A DNA stretch of 64,000 nucleotides, from positions 22,016 through 86,015 of the forward strand of contig JAJEAR010000036.1 in NCBI GenBank assembly GCA_022822665.1. The letters run 5' to 3'. The translations under genes were made by a program, and so were the position numbers. This stretch comes from Alphaproteobacteria bacterium. GTDB lineage: Bacteria; Pseudomonadota; Alphaproteobacteria; Thalassobaculales; Thalassobaculaceae. Within the stretch, counting starts at the first letter, position 1, and every line of letters begins with the position of its first letter. Shown here in pieces: positions 1 through 8,421 of the stretch. A model generated the notes under the pieces. That model did not search any database and was not told where the DNA came from. It saw only the letters and a list, made by a program, of their open reading frames with translations.

Positions 1-49
1 CGCTCAAGGCGAAACGATACATCCTGCCCATCATCAGACTGCCCTTCAT
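1..49 (-). CDS. Possible start of a gene cut by the window edge
   Basis: Reading leftwards, an ATG at 47-49 overlaps the TGA stop of the barrel gene (TGATG arrangement) and opens a frame that begins MKGSLMMGRMYRF and runs off the window. The tight overlap suggests a translationally coupled second gene of the barrel-protein operon. Only sixteen residues are visible, so no function can be given. Other ATGs six and ten codons in are equally possible starts. Confidence 0.3.
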   Translation of the reverse strand, partial: MKGSLMMGRMYRFALS

Positions 50-1611
50 CAGAAGCTGTGTGCTCCGTGGGCACCAAGGCTCATGATGTATTGCAGCATG
101 ACCTGGTTATCGTCTTCCTGCTCGTACAGGTTTTCGCGGTTGTACTGCAGTCGTACCCGTCCGAACTCGCTGCTCGACCAGTCCACCATGGCGCTGAATG
201 CCGAATGATCTTCTTCCGCCTCGGCATCCTTGGGCATTTCCAGCCGGGCGTACCGGGCGCCGGCCCGCCACTGTGGCGAGAACTTGTACACGCCCTGGAC
301 GTACCATCCGGAGGAGCCGCCATCGAGATCGAGGACCACGTCTTCTGTCTCGACATGGCAGGTATGCGGATCGTCCGGATCCTCACATGTCTCGTGCTCT
401 TCGTGCAGGGTGTAGAGCCCTGATTCCACGCGCCAGAAATACTCGCCCTGGAGAATCAGTTCACTTTCGCGCGGATTGCCTGTCGGCGCCCAGGTGTACC
501 TGACATCCAGAGCCACCAGACGGGTGTTTCCGGTGAATGCGCCACCGGTGAAGAAGTCGGCAAGGTGCTCGTGTTCCTCTTCCTCGTGGTCGTCGTCGTC
601 ATCGTCGTGAAGACCGAGGTGATCGTCATCGTGATCGTGATCATGGTCGTCATCATGATCGTCGTCGTGACCGGGATCGTCATCGTGACCGGGATCGCCA
701 TGATCATCGTGGACATCGTCATGAACGTGGACACCACCCATTCTGTCGTGCGCCCTGCCATTCAGTATGGAAGCCCCCACTCGCCACGCTCCGTCGCGAC
801 CGGCGTCACCACCAATCCTGCCGTAGGCCGACCATGCTTCCACTCCGCTGTCGGAGCCACCGAACGGCATGTCGTCACCACGGAAAACACCTCCTCCGAA
901 CTCGGCAAACATGTCCGTGGGCAGCACGAGCGACATCTCGACACCGTCGTCATTGAACGCGCCGTCGAGGTAGGCCCGGTACGGAAGCGGACGGTCCGCA
1001 AAGTCGTCGGCATGGGCATGGAACTCGTTCAGGTACCCGAAAGTCCACAAGGCGCGGCCGGCGGTCAGCTGAAATCCGTCCATGATGCCGATCCCGGGAA
1101 GGGTACGGACATAGGCTTCCTCCAGTTCCAGTTCGACCGGTTCACCGGGGTGCACCCCGAGACCCAGCGTCAGGTTGCCCATGAACTTGTCGTCAATGCT
1201 GCCGTTCATCACGAGTTCGCTGTGTCCGAGCGACAACCCGCTCGGGGTACGGCCGGACTCATGACCGGCCGGATAACCCGCGAGTTCCGACTCGTCGGCC
1301 GAGTGGTTGGCGACCCTGCCATCCAGAACGAGGCTAATCGACGGATTGAATGCGTTGTCCTGATGCGGCGGGTCAGAATGGTCCCGCGCGTGTGGCTCAT
1401 CCTCATGCTCGTCTTCATGCGACTCGTGCTTGAGCGCCTCGAGCTGGGATTCAAGGGTGGAGATCCGGTCCTCGTACTGTCGCTTCAGGGTCTCCAGTTC
1501 CGCCCGGATGGCTTCGACCGTCGTTCCCGACTGAGCATGAGTGTCCGGAGCGGACAACACGATCAGCATTCCGAACACCATGCATACTGTCAGTCTTGCA
1601 GCACCAAACAT
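49..1611 (-). CDS. His/Asp-rich outer-membrane beta-barrel protein, probably metal-linked
   Basis: This 520-residue protein has a signal peptide (about residues 1-26, ending THAQ) and a short coiled coil at about 30-62 (heptads such as LETLKRQYEDRISTLESQ). A His/Asp/Glu stretch follows, then a porin-like body rich in alternating hydrophobic strands that ends in Phe, as outer-membrane barrels do. A second, very dense His-Asp tract at about residues 290-350 lies between predicted strands and is probably a surface loop that could bind zinc or other divalent metals. Two cysteines lie in another loop (CEDPDDPHTC). Similar His-rich barrel proteins occur beside zinc uptake genes, and a Zur-like box lies upstream. 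The metal, and whether the protein is a pore or a scavenger, are inference. Confidence 0.7.
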   Translation of the reverse strand: MFGAARLTVCMVFGMLIVLSAPDTHAQSGTTVEAIRAELETLKRQYEDRISTLESQLEALKHESHEDEHEDEPHARDHSDPPHQDNAFNPSISLVLDGRVANHSADESELAGYPAGHESGRTPSGLSLGHSELVMNGSIDDKFMGNLTLGLGVHPGEPVELELEEAYVRTLPGIGIMDGFQLTAGRALWTFGYLNEFHAHADDFADRPLPYRAYLDGAFNDDGVEMSLVLPTDMFAEFGGGVFRGDDMPFGGSDSGVEAWSAYGRIGGDAGRDGAWRVGASILNGRAHDRMGGVHVHDDVHDDHGDPGHDDDPGHDDDHDDDHDHDHDDDHLGLHDDDDDDHEEEEHEHLADFFTGGAFTGNTRLVALDVRYTWAPTGNPRESELILQGEYFWRVESGLYTLHEEHETCEDPDDPHTCHVETEDVVLDLDGGSSGWYVQGVYKFSPQWRAGARYARLEMPKDAEAEEDHSAFSAMVDWSSSEFGRVRLQYNRENLYEQEDDNQVMLQYIMSLGAHGAHSF

Positions 1612-1785
1612 CTCTTGTCCTCATGCTCTCGCACTGGTTCCGGCGAACACGGTATTCGCCTCGGGGCCCGTTCGTACTGGCGCGCGCGGTCTCGTCACCG
1701 CCGGGCAGGACACGCTGGCGGCCGGGTGTGCTCGACCCCACCACATCGGGGAACGGTAGCCGCGCCGGCGCCGGTCACGCACCTG

Positions 1786-1804
1786 TGTTACAATATATCA
1801 TAAT
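1786..1804. promoter_or_regulatory. Candidate Zur-like operator
   Basis: An AT-rich imperfect palindrome (TGTTACAATATATCATAAT) stands out sharply in this GC-rich sequence, about 175 bases upstream of the His-rich barrel gene. It resembles the TGTTATAATATAACA type of box bound by the zinc repressor Zur in alphaproteobacteria, but several positions differ. The same AT-rich block could also hold the promoter -10 element. I see nothing else in the stretch 1612-1912, apart from an unconvincing 41-codon ORF starting at 1803. Confidence 0.35.
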
Positions 1805-1912
1805 GGCACAGGAGAAACCGGACAAGCGCCGCAACATGGTGCATGCCCCCTGTGCGCATTTTCGTTATCCGGCATGGTCTTGCGACCGCGCCTTTCCGGA
1901 AACCCCGAAGGG

Positions 1913-3211
1913 TCAGCCGGCGGCGTGAACCAGGAAGCGGCGATCAAATCGACCGGCGTCGACCGGCGAAAGCATGACCTGGATCTCCACCCCGTCTTCC
2001 GTCCACTCCTGGGCCATCACCCGGCCATGCCGGTGCAGCCAGGCCAGGGCCGCGCCCTCGCCGGGATCGAGACGGTAGTGCAGGCAGAGGTCGGCGCGGC
2101 CCAGCATCTGCTCGATCCTCTCGACGAGCACCGAGCACCCCTCCCCGGTCGCCGCCGAGACCGCGACCCTGTCACCGGTACCCCGTTCGAAGAGCGCGTG
2201 GCGCTGCGCCTCGTCGAGAAGGTCAATCTTGTTGAATACCTCGATCATCGCAGTCGAATGCCCGACAATCCCGAGTTCCGCGAGGACCTGCTCGACGTCG
2301 GCTCGCTGCTGTTCGTGCTCGGGATGGCTCAGGTCGCGCACATGGATGACCACGTCCGCCTCGAGCACCTCCTCGAGCGTCGCCCGGAACGCGGCGATCA
2401 GGTGGGTCGGCAATTCGGAAATGAAGCCCACCGTATCGGACAGGATCGCGTCTCGCCCGGACGGCAGGCCGATCCTTCGCATGGTCGGATCGAGGGTCGC
2501 AAACAGCATGTCCCGCGCCATCACCGCCGATCCTGTCAGCCGATTGAACAGGGTTGACTTGCCGGCATTGGTGTAGCCGACAAGCGCGATCACCGGTGTC
2601 GGCCCCTTCTGTCGCGCCGAGCGGTGCAGACCACGAGTGCGGACGACTTCGGACAGCTCGCGGCCGAGCTGCGCAATCCGGTCATCAAGCTGCCTGCGGT
2701 CAAGCTCGATCTGCCGTTCTCCGGGACCACCCAGGAACCCGGCGCCGCCGCGCTGGCGTTCGAGATGGGTCCAGGACCGGACCAGGCGGCTGCGCTGGTA
2801 GGTCAGCGCTGCCAGCTCCACCTGCAGCCGACCCTCGTGGGTGCGGGCCCGGGCACCGAAGATCTCCAGGATCAGTGCCGTTCGGTCGATGACCTTGCAG
2901 AACCAGGCAACCTCGAGCGAACGCTGCTGCACCGGCGAAAGCGGCGCATTCACGATGGCGAGTTCCACGCCGTGTTCTTCGACAATCTCGTGGGTCCGCT
3001 CGACGACGCCCTGTCCGAACAGCGTGGCGGGACGCTGACGCGACACCCTGATGATCTCCCGGTGAACGAGTTCGAGGTCAAGCGCCGAGGCGAGTCCGAC
3101 CACCTCGTCGAGACGGCCCTCCGGCGTCCGGCCGTCGGGCAATGCGGAGGAAAGGACGGGATGAACGACGAGCGCACGCGTGCGGCCGTCGGGGAAGACG
3201 CCGCCCCTCAT
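1913..3211 (-). CDS. hflX: Ribosome-associated GTPase HflX
   Basis: This 432-residue protein of the TRAFAC OBG-HflX GTPase family binds 50S subunits and splits stalled ribosomes. The G1 loop is VALVGYTNAGKSTLFNRL, the G3 region reads SDTVGFISELP, and G4 is NKIDLL. The N-terminal HflX domain contains the family stretch IVNAPLSPVQQRSLE and a glycine-rich linker. The frame could open further upstream inside hfq, but the ATG at 3211 follows hfq by 13 bases and has a GAGG site just before it, so I take this start. It is the last gene of the minus-strand group with hfq, as in most alphaproteobacteria. Confidence 0.96.
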   Translation of the reverse strand: MRGGVFPDGRTRALVVHPVLSSALPDGRTPEGRLDEVVGLASALDLELVHREIIRVSRQRPATLFGQGVVERTHEIVEEHGVELAIVNAPLSPVQQRSLEVAWFCKVIDRTALILEIFGARARTHEGRLQVELAALTYQRSRLVRSWTHLERQRGGAGFLGGPGERQIELDRRQLDDRIAQLGRELSEVVRTRGLHRSARQKGPTPVIALVGYTNAGKSTLFNRLTGSAVMARDMLFATLDPTMRRIGLPSGRDAILSDTVGFISELPTHLIAAFRATLEEVLEADVVIHVRDLSHPEHEQQRADVEQVLAELGIVGHSTAMIEVFNKIDLLDEAQRHALFERGTGDRVAVSAATGEGCSVLVERIEQMLGRADLCLHYRLDPGEGAALAWLHRHGRVMAQEWTEDGVEIQVMLSPVDAGRFDRRFLVHAAG

Positions 3212-3224
3212 GCCTCGGACAGCA

Positions 3225-3470
3225 TCAAGTGTCGGTCTCTCTGTCGAATCCGAGCCGAACCGGCTGAGACGGCATGATGGTGGCGATGGCATGCTTGTAG
3301 ACCAGTTGCGATGTCGCGTCTCGCCGCAGCAGCAACGAGAAATTGTCGAACGAGGTCACCATGCCCTGCAGCTTCACGCCGTTCATGAGAAAGATGGTGA
3401 CCGGAATCTTCTCCCTGCGCAGCACGTTGAGGAACGTTTCCTGCAGGTTCTGAGATCTTTCGCTTGCCAT
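3225..3470 (-). CDS. hfq: RNA chaperone Hfq
   Basis: At 81 residues this has the normal length for an alphaproteobacterial Hfq. The Sm1 motif ([22 protein letters not shown] region) and the Sm2 signature [13 protein letters not shown] are complete. The hexameric ring binds U-rich small RNAs and A-rich mRNAs for post-transcriptional control, including nitrogen genes in this class. It lies 13 bases upstream of hflX and 52 bases downstream of the HAD phosphatase gene. Confidence 0.97.
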   Translation of the reverse strand: MASERSQNLQETFLNVLRREKIPVTIFLMNGVKLQGMVTSFDNFSLLLRRDATSQLVYKHAIATIMPSQPVRLGFDRETDT

Positions 3471-3522
3471 GAACCCGACTTTCCATCTTGCAGCGACTCA
3501 GGGTCCCAGGCGTCAGGCACGC

Positions 3523-4203
3523 TCACACGCACTCGAGGAACGCGGCCTGCAGGTCAGCCCTGCACGCAAAGATGTGCCGCGGCTGCCACTTGCCGAGGTC
3601 GGCATGGCAGATAACGCCACCCTGAATGAGAATGGGGATGCATCTTGCCAGATGCGCGCACTGCAAGTCGACCGCCGAATCTCCGACGAACCAGACCCCC
3701 GGGCCCGGTTCGACACCGGTACCCGCCAGTGCCAGTCGGACCGGTGCGATGTCGGGCTTGTCGGCCTCGGCATCGGCCGCGCCGACGAGGCGAATGAAAC
3801 GGTCGGTCCAGCCCAGCCTCTCGGCCTCGACCCGCAGGTGGCGGCCGTTCTTGTTGGAGACCACGCCTACCGGCACACCGTGCCGCCCGAGAACCTCGAG
3901 CAGTTCGGCAGCTCCCGGCAGCGGGCGGACCGCATCGGCGTGGATCGCGTCAAGCTCGCGGTAGAACATCGCGAGCGCTTCGCGATCACGGTCCGCGAAC
4001 AGTTGGCGGAACGCATCCCGCGCCGACGCGGTGGCACGTCGGCGAACTTCGTCCTCGCTCCATTCAGCGTGCCCCATGGCAACCAGGGTGGTATTGAGAG
4101 CCTGGGCGATCGCACCCCAGTTGTCGACCAGGGTGCTGTCCCAGTCGAACAGCACCGCGCCGGGGCGACGAAGCCGCGTTTCACATTCACGCCGGGCTGT
4201 CAT
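3523..4203 (-). CDS. HAD-superfamily phosphatase, phosphoglycolate-phosphatase-like
   Basis: This 226-residue hydrolase carries HAD motif I LFDWDSTLVD (nucleophile Asp and acid/base Asp), a Lys-containing region VSNKNGRHLRVEA and motif IV FVGDSAVDLQCA. The cap domain sits between motifs I and II, as in phosphoglycolate phosphatase and related sugar-phosphate phosphatases. Its ATG overlaps the TGA of the upstream aminotransferase, so the two are probably co-translated. The substrate cannot be read from the sequence. Confidence 0.85.
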   Translation of the reverse strand: MTARRECETRLRRPGAVLFDWDSTLVDNWGAIAQALNTTLVAMGHAEWSEDEVRRRATASARDAFRQLFADRDREALAMFYRELDAIHADAVRPLPGAAELLEVLGRHGVPVGVVSNKNGRHLRVEAERLGWTDRFIRLVGAADAEADKPDIAPVRLALAGTGVEPGPGVWFVGDSAVDLQCAHLARCIPILIQGGVICHADLGKWQPRHIFACRADLQAAFLECV

Positions 4204-5060
4204 GTACCGGCCCCCCGGGCATGGTCCATGTAGGCGTCAAACAGCTGCAGGGTGAAGGAGCCGGCGCGGCCGTTGCCGATTACCCTGTCATCGATCCGGG
4301 TCACGGGCTTGACGAAGGATGTGGCCGAGGTAAGGAACGCCTCGCGGGCGGACTGCGCTTCCTCCACGGTAAACGGGCGCTCCTCGAACTCGAGCCCGTT
4401 CATCCGTGCAATCGCCAGAACGCGCGCCCGCGTCACTCCGGCAAGGATGGCCTGGCTGGTGTCGCGCGTGACCAGGGCTCCCTCCCCGGTCACGATCCAG
4501 GCATTGGTGGAGGTTCCCTCGGTCACGGTTCCGTCGTCCGCCACCAGCCACGCCTCGCCGGCACCGGCCTCGCGGGCCTGTTGCTTGCCGAGCACGCTGG
4601 GGACAAGGGCAATGGTCTTGATGTCGCACCGTTCCCAGCGAATGTCCGGGATGGTGATCACCCCGATGCCCTTCTCGCTGGTCTCGCGATCGGGAAGGGC
4701 CAGGCGCTTTGCCGTCACCACCAGGGCGGGGGGTGTGGCGGCATCCGGGAACGGATGGTCCCGACGCGCAACACCGCGGGTGACCTGCAGATAGAGCAAC
4801 CCGTCGTGCAGCCGGTTGCGACGCAGGACCTCGCGCAGGACCAGTCGGAGCGGCGCGCGCGCCATAGGCGGTTCAATCCGCATTTCGCGCAGTGACCGGT
4901 CCATCCGGTCGAGATGCGGTTCCTCGTCAACCAGACGACCGCCGCAGACCAGCACCACCTCGTAGATGCCGTCGGCAAACTGGTAGCCCCGGTCCTCGAC
5001 GTGAACACTCGCCTCACGGTGCGGGCGGTACGTCCCGTTGACGTAGGCGATCCGTGACAT
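4200..5060 (-). CDS. dat: Class IV PLP aminotransferase, D-alanine aminotransferase type
   Basis: This is a 286-residue fold-type IV PLP enzyme. The catalytic lysine region reads RCDIKTIALVPSVLGKQQA and the cofactor-phosphate region VTEGTSTNAWIV, both typical of D-amino acid and branched-chain aminotransferases; the DIK form favours the D-amino acid group. The open frame begins at 5111, but the ATG at 5060 (MSRIAYVNG) has an AAGGGAA ribosome site and matches the family N-terminus. In related alphaproteobacteria a gene of this kind sits between trkA and hfq; here trkA is 10.7 kb away. Confidence 0.87.
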   Translation of the reverse strand: MSRIAYVNGTYRPHREASVHVEDRGYQFADGIYEVVLVCGGRLVDEEPHLDRMDRSLREMRIEPPMARAPLRLVLREVLRRNRLHDGLLYLQVTRGVARRDHPFPDAATPPALVVTAKRLALPDRETSEKGIGVITIPDIRWERCDIKTIALVPSVLGKQQAREAGAGEAWLVADDGTVTEGTSTNAWIVTGEGALVTRDTSQAILAGVTRARVLAIARMNGLEFEERPFTVEEAQSAREAFLTSATSFVKPVTRIDDRVIGNGRAGSFTLQLFDAYMDHARGAGT

Positions 5061-5670
5061 GCCGGTTCCCTTCGACTGTTCCACTACAGACCTGCGGGTC
5101 CGCGCGGTCACTGTCCCGCCTGCACGGGTGCCGCGTCAACCGCCGGAAACGGCATGCCCCGGGGTCACAGTGGCGAGCACGAGGTGTTCGCGCACCCGCC
5201 GCTGTTCGTCCCGCCCCGCCGCGGGTCGCCACCAGCATGGGCGGGCCGCACGGTCGATACGGGGAACGCGTTCAGCTGTTCTTCCAGGTCGGAGCAACAC
5301 CCGAAGATTGCCTGTCGACGTGGCGTGAGGGATACGCCGGACCACGAAGCGCACTGTCAGGAAACCCGCTGATCCCGCGCGAGATGCCGGATGTTCCCCG
5401 GGGAAAATCCGGCGCACGACAGCTTGACCACGGCAAGCACGAGCCGGGGGCTGCCCTGAAGGCGGACGCTCGTTTGACAGGCCGGTTCGATGCACGGTTC
5501 GAGTTCAACTCCCTTCGACCACGGCCCGGGAAATCTGTCATGATCCCGCCTCCCGGAACACGGTCCGACCCGGGCCATCGGAGAAGGATACGGTGGCGGA
5601 TGGGCGATTCGTTGCCGGGACCCGGGGTCAGATGCGGTTCATGGACACGTGAGGGGTGACAGCAGGGATC
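5061..5670. other. Gene-free divergent intergenic region
   Basis: About 600 bases separate the aminotransferase (leftward) from the methyltransferase (rightward). The open frames here have skewed, arginine- and serine-rich translations without recognisable domains. Promoters for both flanking genes must lie here, but I cannot place convincing -35/-10 pairs in such GC-rich sequence. Confidence 0.5.
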
Positions 5671-6426
5671 ATGGCGCCGGATCGAGCCACCGAACTGTTT
5701 TTCGAGCTGTTCAGCGGGCTGCCCAGGCTGGCGCCGGGAAGCACCGCGGGCACGCGGCGCGCACTCGGGCTCATACCGGGGATCAGGCCGCGGACGCGCG
5801 TGCTCGATATCGGATGCGGAACCGGCGCCCAGAGCCTGACGCTGGCGCAGAGCTCACCGTCGCGCATCATCGCCGTCGACAACCATCCACCATATATCGA
5901 CTGTCTGAACCGCGAGGCACGCCGGCTGGGCATTGCGGACCGGCTGCAAGCGCGTGTGGCGGACATGCGCAGTCTCGACTTCGCGGACGGGTCCTTCGAC
6001 CTGATCTGGTGCGAGGGCGCCATTTACAACATGGGTGTCGAGACCGCCCTGCGAGACTGGCGCAGGCTTCTGCGGTGCAACGGTCACGTGGCGCTGACGG
6101 AGGTATGCTGGCGCAGGCGCGAACCGCCCGCGGAGTGCGCAGCGTTCTGGAGCCAGGAGTATCCCGCGATCCGCCAGGTGTCCGCGCTGCTGGAAACCGT
6201 CATGGAGTGCGGCTACGAGGTCGCGGGGCACTTCCCGCTTCCCGAGTCCGCGTGGTGGGACGACTACTACCGGCCCCTTCAGGACAACGTGACAGCATTC
6301 CGCGAACGTCACCGCGGGGCGGCGGACGCGCAGGAACTGGCGGACCGCTGCCAGCACGAGATTGACATCTGGCGTGCTTACTCGGAGTTCTACGGCTACG
6401 AGTTCCTCGTGCTGCGTTCCCATTGA
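5671..6426 (+). CDS. SAM-dependent class I methyltransferase
   Basis: This 251-residue Rossmann methyltransferase has motif I VLDIGCGTGAQSLTLA, an acidic strand-2 end (IIAVDNHPPY), and a post-motif segment DLIWCEGAIYNMG followed by LRDWRRLLRCNGHVALTE, the usual form of ubiE-like small-molecule methyltransferases. I chose the ATG at 5671, preceded by AGGGA, over the GTG at 5656. It stands alone between a long intergenic region and the convergent mscS gene. The substrate is unknown. Confidence 0.85.
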   Translation: MAPDRATELFFELFSGLPRLAPGSTAGTRRALGLIPGIRPRTRVLDIGCGTGAQSLTLAQSSPSRIIAVDNHPPYIDCLNREARRLGIADRLQARVADMRSLDFADGSFDLIWCEGAIYNMGVETALRDWRRLLRCNGHVALTEVCWRRREPPAECAAFWSQEYPAIRQVSALLETVMECGYEVAGHFPLPESAWWDDYYRPLQDNVTAFRERHRGAADAQELADRCQHEIDIWRAYSEFYGYEFLVLRSH

Positions 6427-6646
6427 TGCCTGCGGGAACGGCGCCTCGCTGAAGCCAGGGTCGTTCAAACACTTCCGAGAGCGACTGCACGCCCCGCGTC
6501 GGCCCTGATGTCCCGGAGATTGCGTTGCAATCCGGGGCATCGTGGAGCGGGCAGACAGCACCCGGCGACAGACCGGACACCCACCGAATCGGCATGTCGG
6601 TATTGTTCGGCGGTCATGCCGCTCGAGAGAGGCACCCGGCAACAAT

Positions 6647-7972
6647 TCAGGACTCTGGCCGCGGGCTTCCGGATGACAGGGAAATGTCGCTCGACTTCAG
6701 GTGCAGATCGCGCTGTGGGAAAGGGATTTCGATACCGTGCTCGTGGAACAGGTCCCATACGCGGAGCAGAACCTCGCTGACGACATTGGAGCGGCCTTCG
6801 GAAGGGTCGTCGATCCAGATACGTATCTCGAGATCGACCGAACTGTCGCCGAAGCCCCTGAGCAGGCATTGCGGCGGCGGGTCGTCCAGGACCCGGGAAA
6901 TGCCGGCCGGTGCCTCGCGGCACAGATGCATCGCGAGACGCACATCGGAGTTGTAGGAAATGCCGACCGGGATGTAGAGCCGTACCGCCCTGTCGCTGTG
7001 CGACCAGTTCTCCACCCGCTGCGTGATCAGTTCCTCGTTCGGGATCAGGTATTCGATGCCATCGCGCGTCCGGACCGCCGTGTATCGCGCACCGAGCGAG
7101 GAAACCCAGCCGTAGGTCCCGCCGACCGCGATGACGTCGTTCGGCTTGATCGACTTGTCCATCAGCAGCAGGAGCCCGCTTACCAGGTTGGAAACGACCT
7201 TTTGCAGGCCTATCCCGACCCCGATCCCCAGCGCCCCGCCGAACACCGTGAGCGCCGTAAAGTCGATCCCCAGACTGCCGAGTGCGACCAGGACGGCGAA
7301 GGTCACAAGCGCGATCCTGCCGATCTTGGCAATCAGCACCTGAACCGAGGGCGTCAGGCTGTCCGATCGCTTGATGCTCCGCTCCAGCGCGTTCGACAGC
7401 GCATGCACCACCCACAGCAGGACACCGAGCACCACGGAGCCCTTCACCAGGGAAAGCAGCGAAATCCGCACCTGTCCGAAGGTCATGCCGACACTGTCGA
7501 GCAGGTCGAGCGTGGCGTCGAACAGTCCAAGGGCGACCAGAGCGGCGAGAATCCACGCGAACCATGCGACCGACCGGGCCAGCAGTTCGTTTCCGATGAA
7601 GCCGGAGAGCAGACGGATCAGCACCCAGGCGCCGGCAAGGCTCGCTGCAATCTGCGTCAGGCGATGGCCGAACAGGGCGGTTTGCGACCCCGCCTCGACG
7701 GCGATCCACAGCAACAGCAGAACGACAGTAGGCGTGGAAAGCGCGGCGAGCCGGCCGAGGAAATTGCGGATCCCGGAGCGCAGGTCCAGGTGCTGCGTGG
7801 CGGACAGGATGAAGCGGCGAAGTCGCGGGCCCAGGAGCCGGCCCAACGCCAGCGCGAGCACGACCAGTCCGACCTGCACCGCGTTGTCGGGCGCCAGCAC
7901 ATGGGTATCGACCCAGGCTTCGAGACTGGCCCGGAGTTCGGGCAGTTTCAGTTCCTGGATGAACCGGTTCAT
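6647..7972 (-). CDS. mscS: MscS-family mechanosensitive channel
   Basis: This 441-residue membrane protein has four or five N-terminal helices, then the pore helix and Lsm-like beta domain. The family core is visible as GIGVGIGLQKVVSNLVSG, DKSIKPNDVIAVGGTYGWV and YLIPNEELITQRVENWS. It should open under membrane tension to release osmolytes in hypo-osmotic shock. The start at 7972 (MNRFIQEL) has GAGG eight bases upstream; the longer frame to 8053 has an atypical arginine- and cysteine-rich N-terminus. It converges with the methyltransferase gene. Confidence 0.9.
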   Translation of the reverse strand: MNRFIQELKLPELRASLEAWVDTHVLAPDNAVQVGLVVLALALGRLLGPRLRRFILSATQHLDLRSGIRNFLGRLAALSTPTVVLLLLWIAVEAGSQTALFGHRLTQIAASLAGAWVLIRLLSGFIGNELLARSVAWFAWILAALVALGLFDATLDLLDSVGMTFGQVRISLLSLVKGSVVLGVLLWVVHALSNALERSIKRSDSLTPSVQVLIAKIGRIALVTFAVLVALGSLGIDFTALTVFGGALGIGVGIGLQKVVSNLVSGLLLLMDKSIKPNDVIAVGGTYGWVSSLGARYTAVRTRDGIEYLIPNEELITQRVENWSHSDRAVRLYIPVGISYNSDVRLAMHLCREAPAGISRVLDDPPPQCLLRGFGDSSVDLEIRIWIDDPSEGRSNVVSEVLLRVWDLFHEHGIEIPFPQRDLHLKSSDISLSSGSPRPES

Positions 7973-8421
7973 CGCATCGACCTCGCCGGCCAATTCGGGG
8001 CAGGAACTCCGGGCACAAGGAACTCGATAGCCGCGGCGGCTGGAACGGCACAAAATTCCTCAGCTATGCGGCCACTCCGATTCAAACACGGCATTGGCAC
8101 GGCCCGCAAGTTCGGGCGAAGTCGATTTTGCTCCTGCTTGTGTCGCGCTTTACGGCACGTCAGCCGCTCGCCACCGCGCGCGGCTTTGCAGCCTCCTCCT
8201 GCGACAGGAACACCGCGGGCACGCCGTCGCGGCGTTTCGCCCCGACCTAGCCGGCGTCGTCAGGAAGCCGGGGCACTCGACGCGACCCGAACCCGGGCGG
8301 GGTCCGATCCGTTACCGGACCGGGGTCGACACGATGCCCGATACCGGAACACTCCCCCACGAACGCCGAAGCGACGCTTTCATGTCTCGGGCCCGGTGCC
8401 GGGCTGCGGAACGGGTCCTGG
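7973..8421. other. Gene-free stretch downstream of hyuB
   Basis: No convincing ORF is seen. A short inverted repeat around 8309-8330 (GGTCCG and CGGACC arms) could fold in the hyuB downstream RNA, but it lacks a T-run. The mscS promoter must lie in the left part. Confidence 0.4.

Noticed and set aside
608..720. Repeat array suggesting CRISPR or satellite DNA
   Set aside because: The repeats are codon-level His/Asp repeats inside a protein gene, with no spacer structure.
1803..1928. 41-codon plus-strand ORF just after the Zur-like box
   Set aside because: Its ATG has no ribosome site, it runs into the hflX 3' end, and it has no recognisable family. It stays possible but unsupported.
8092..8110. 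TGGCAC-containing sequence as a sigma-54 promoter
   Set aside because: The -24 half matches, but the -12 half reads GCAAG where TTGCA is expected, and no gene starts at a suitable distance.
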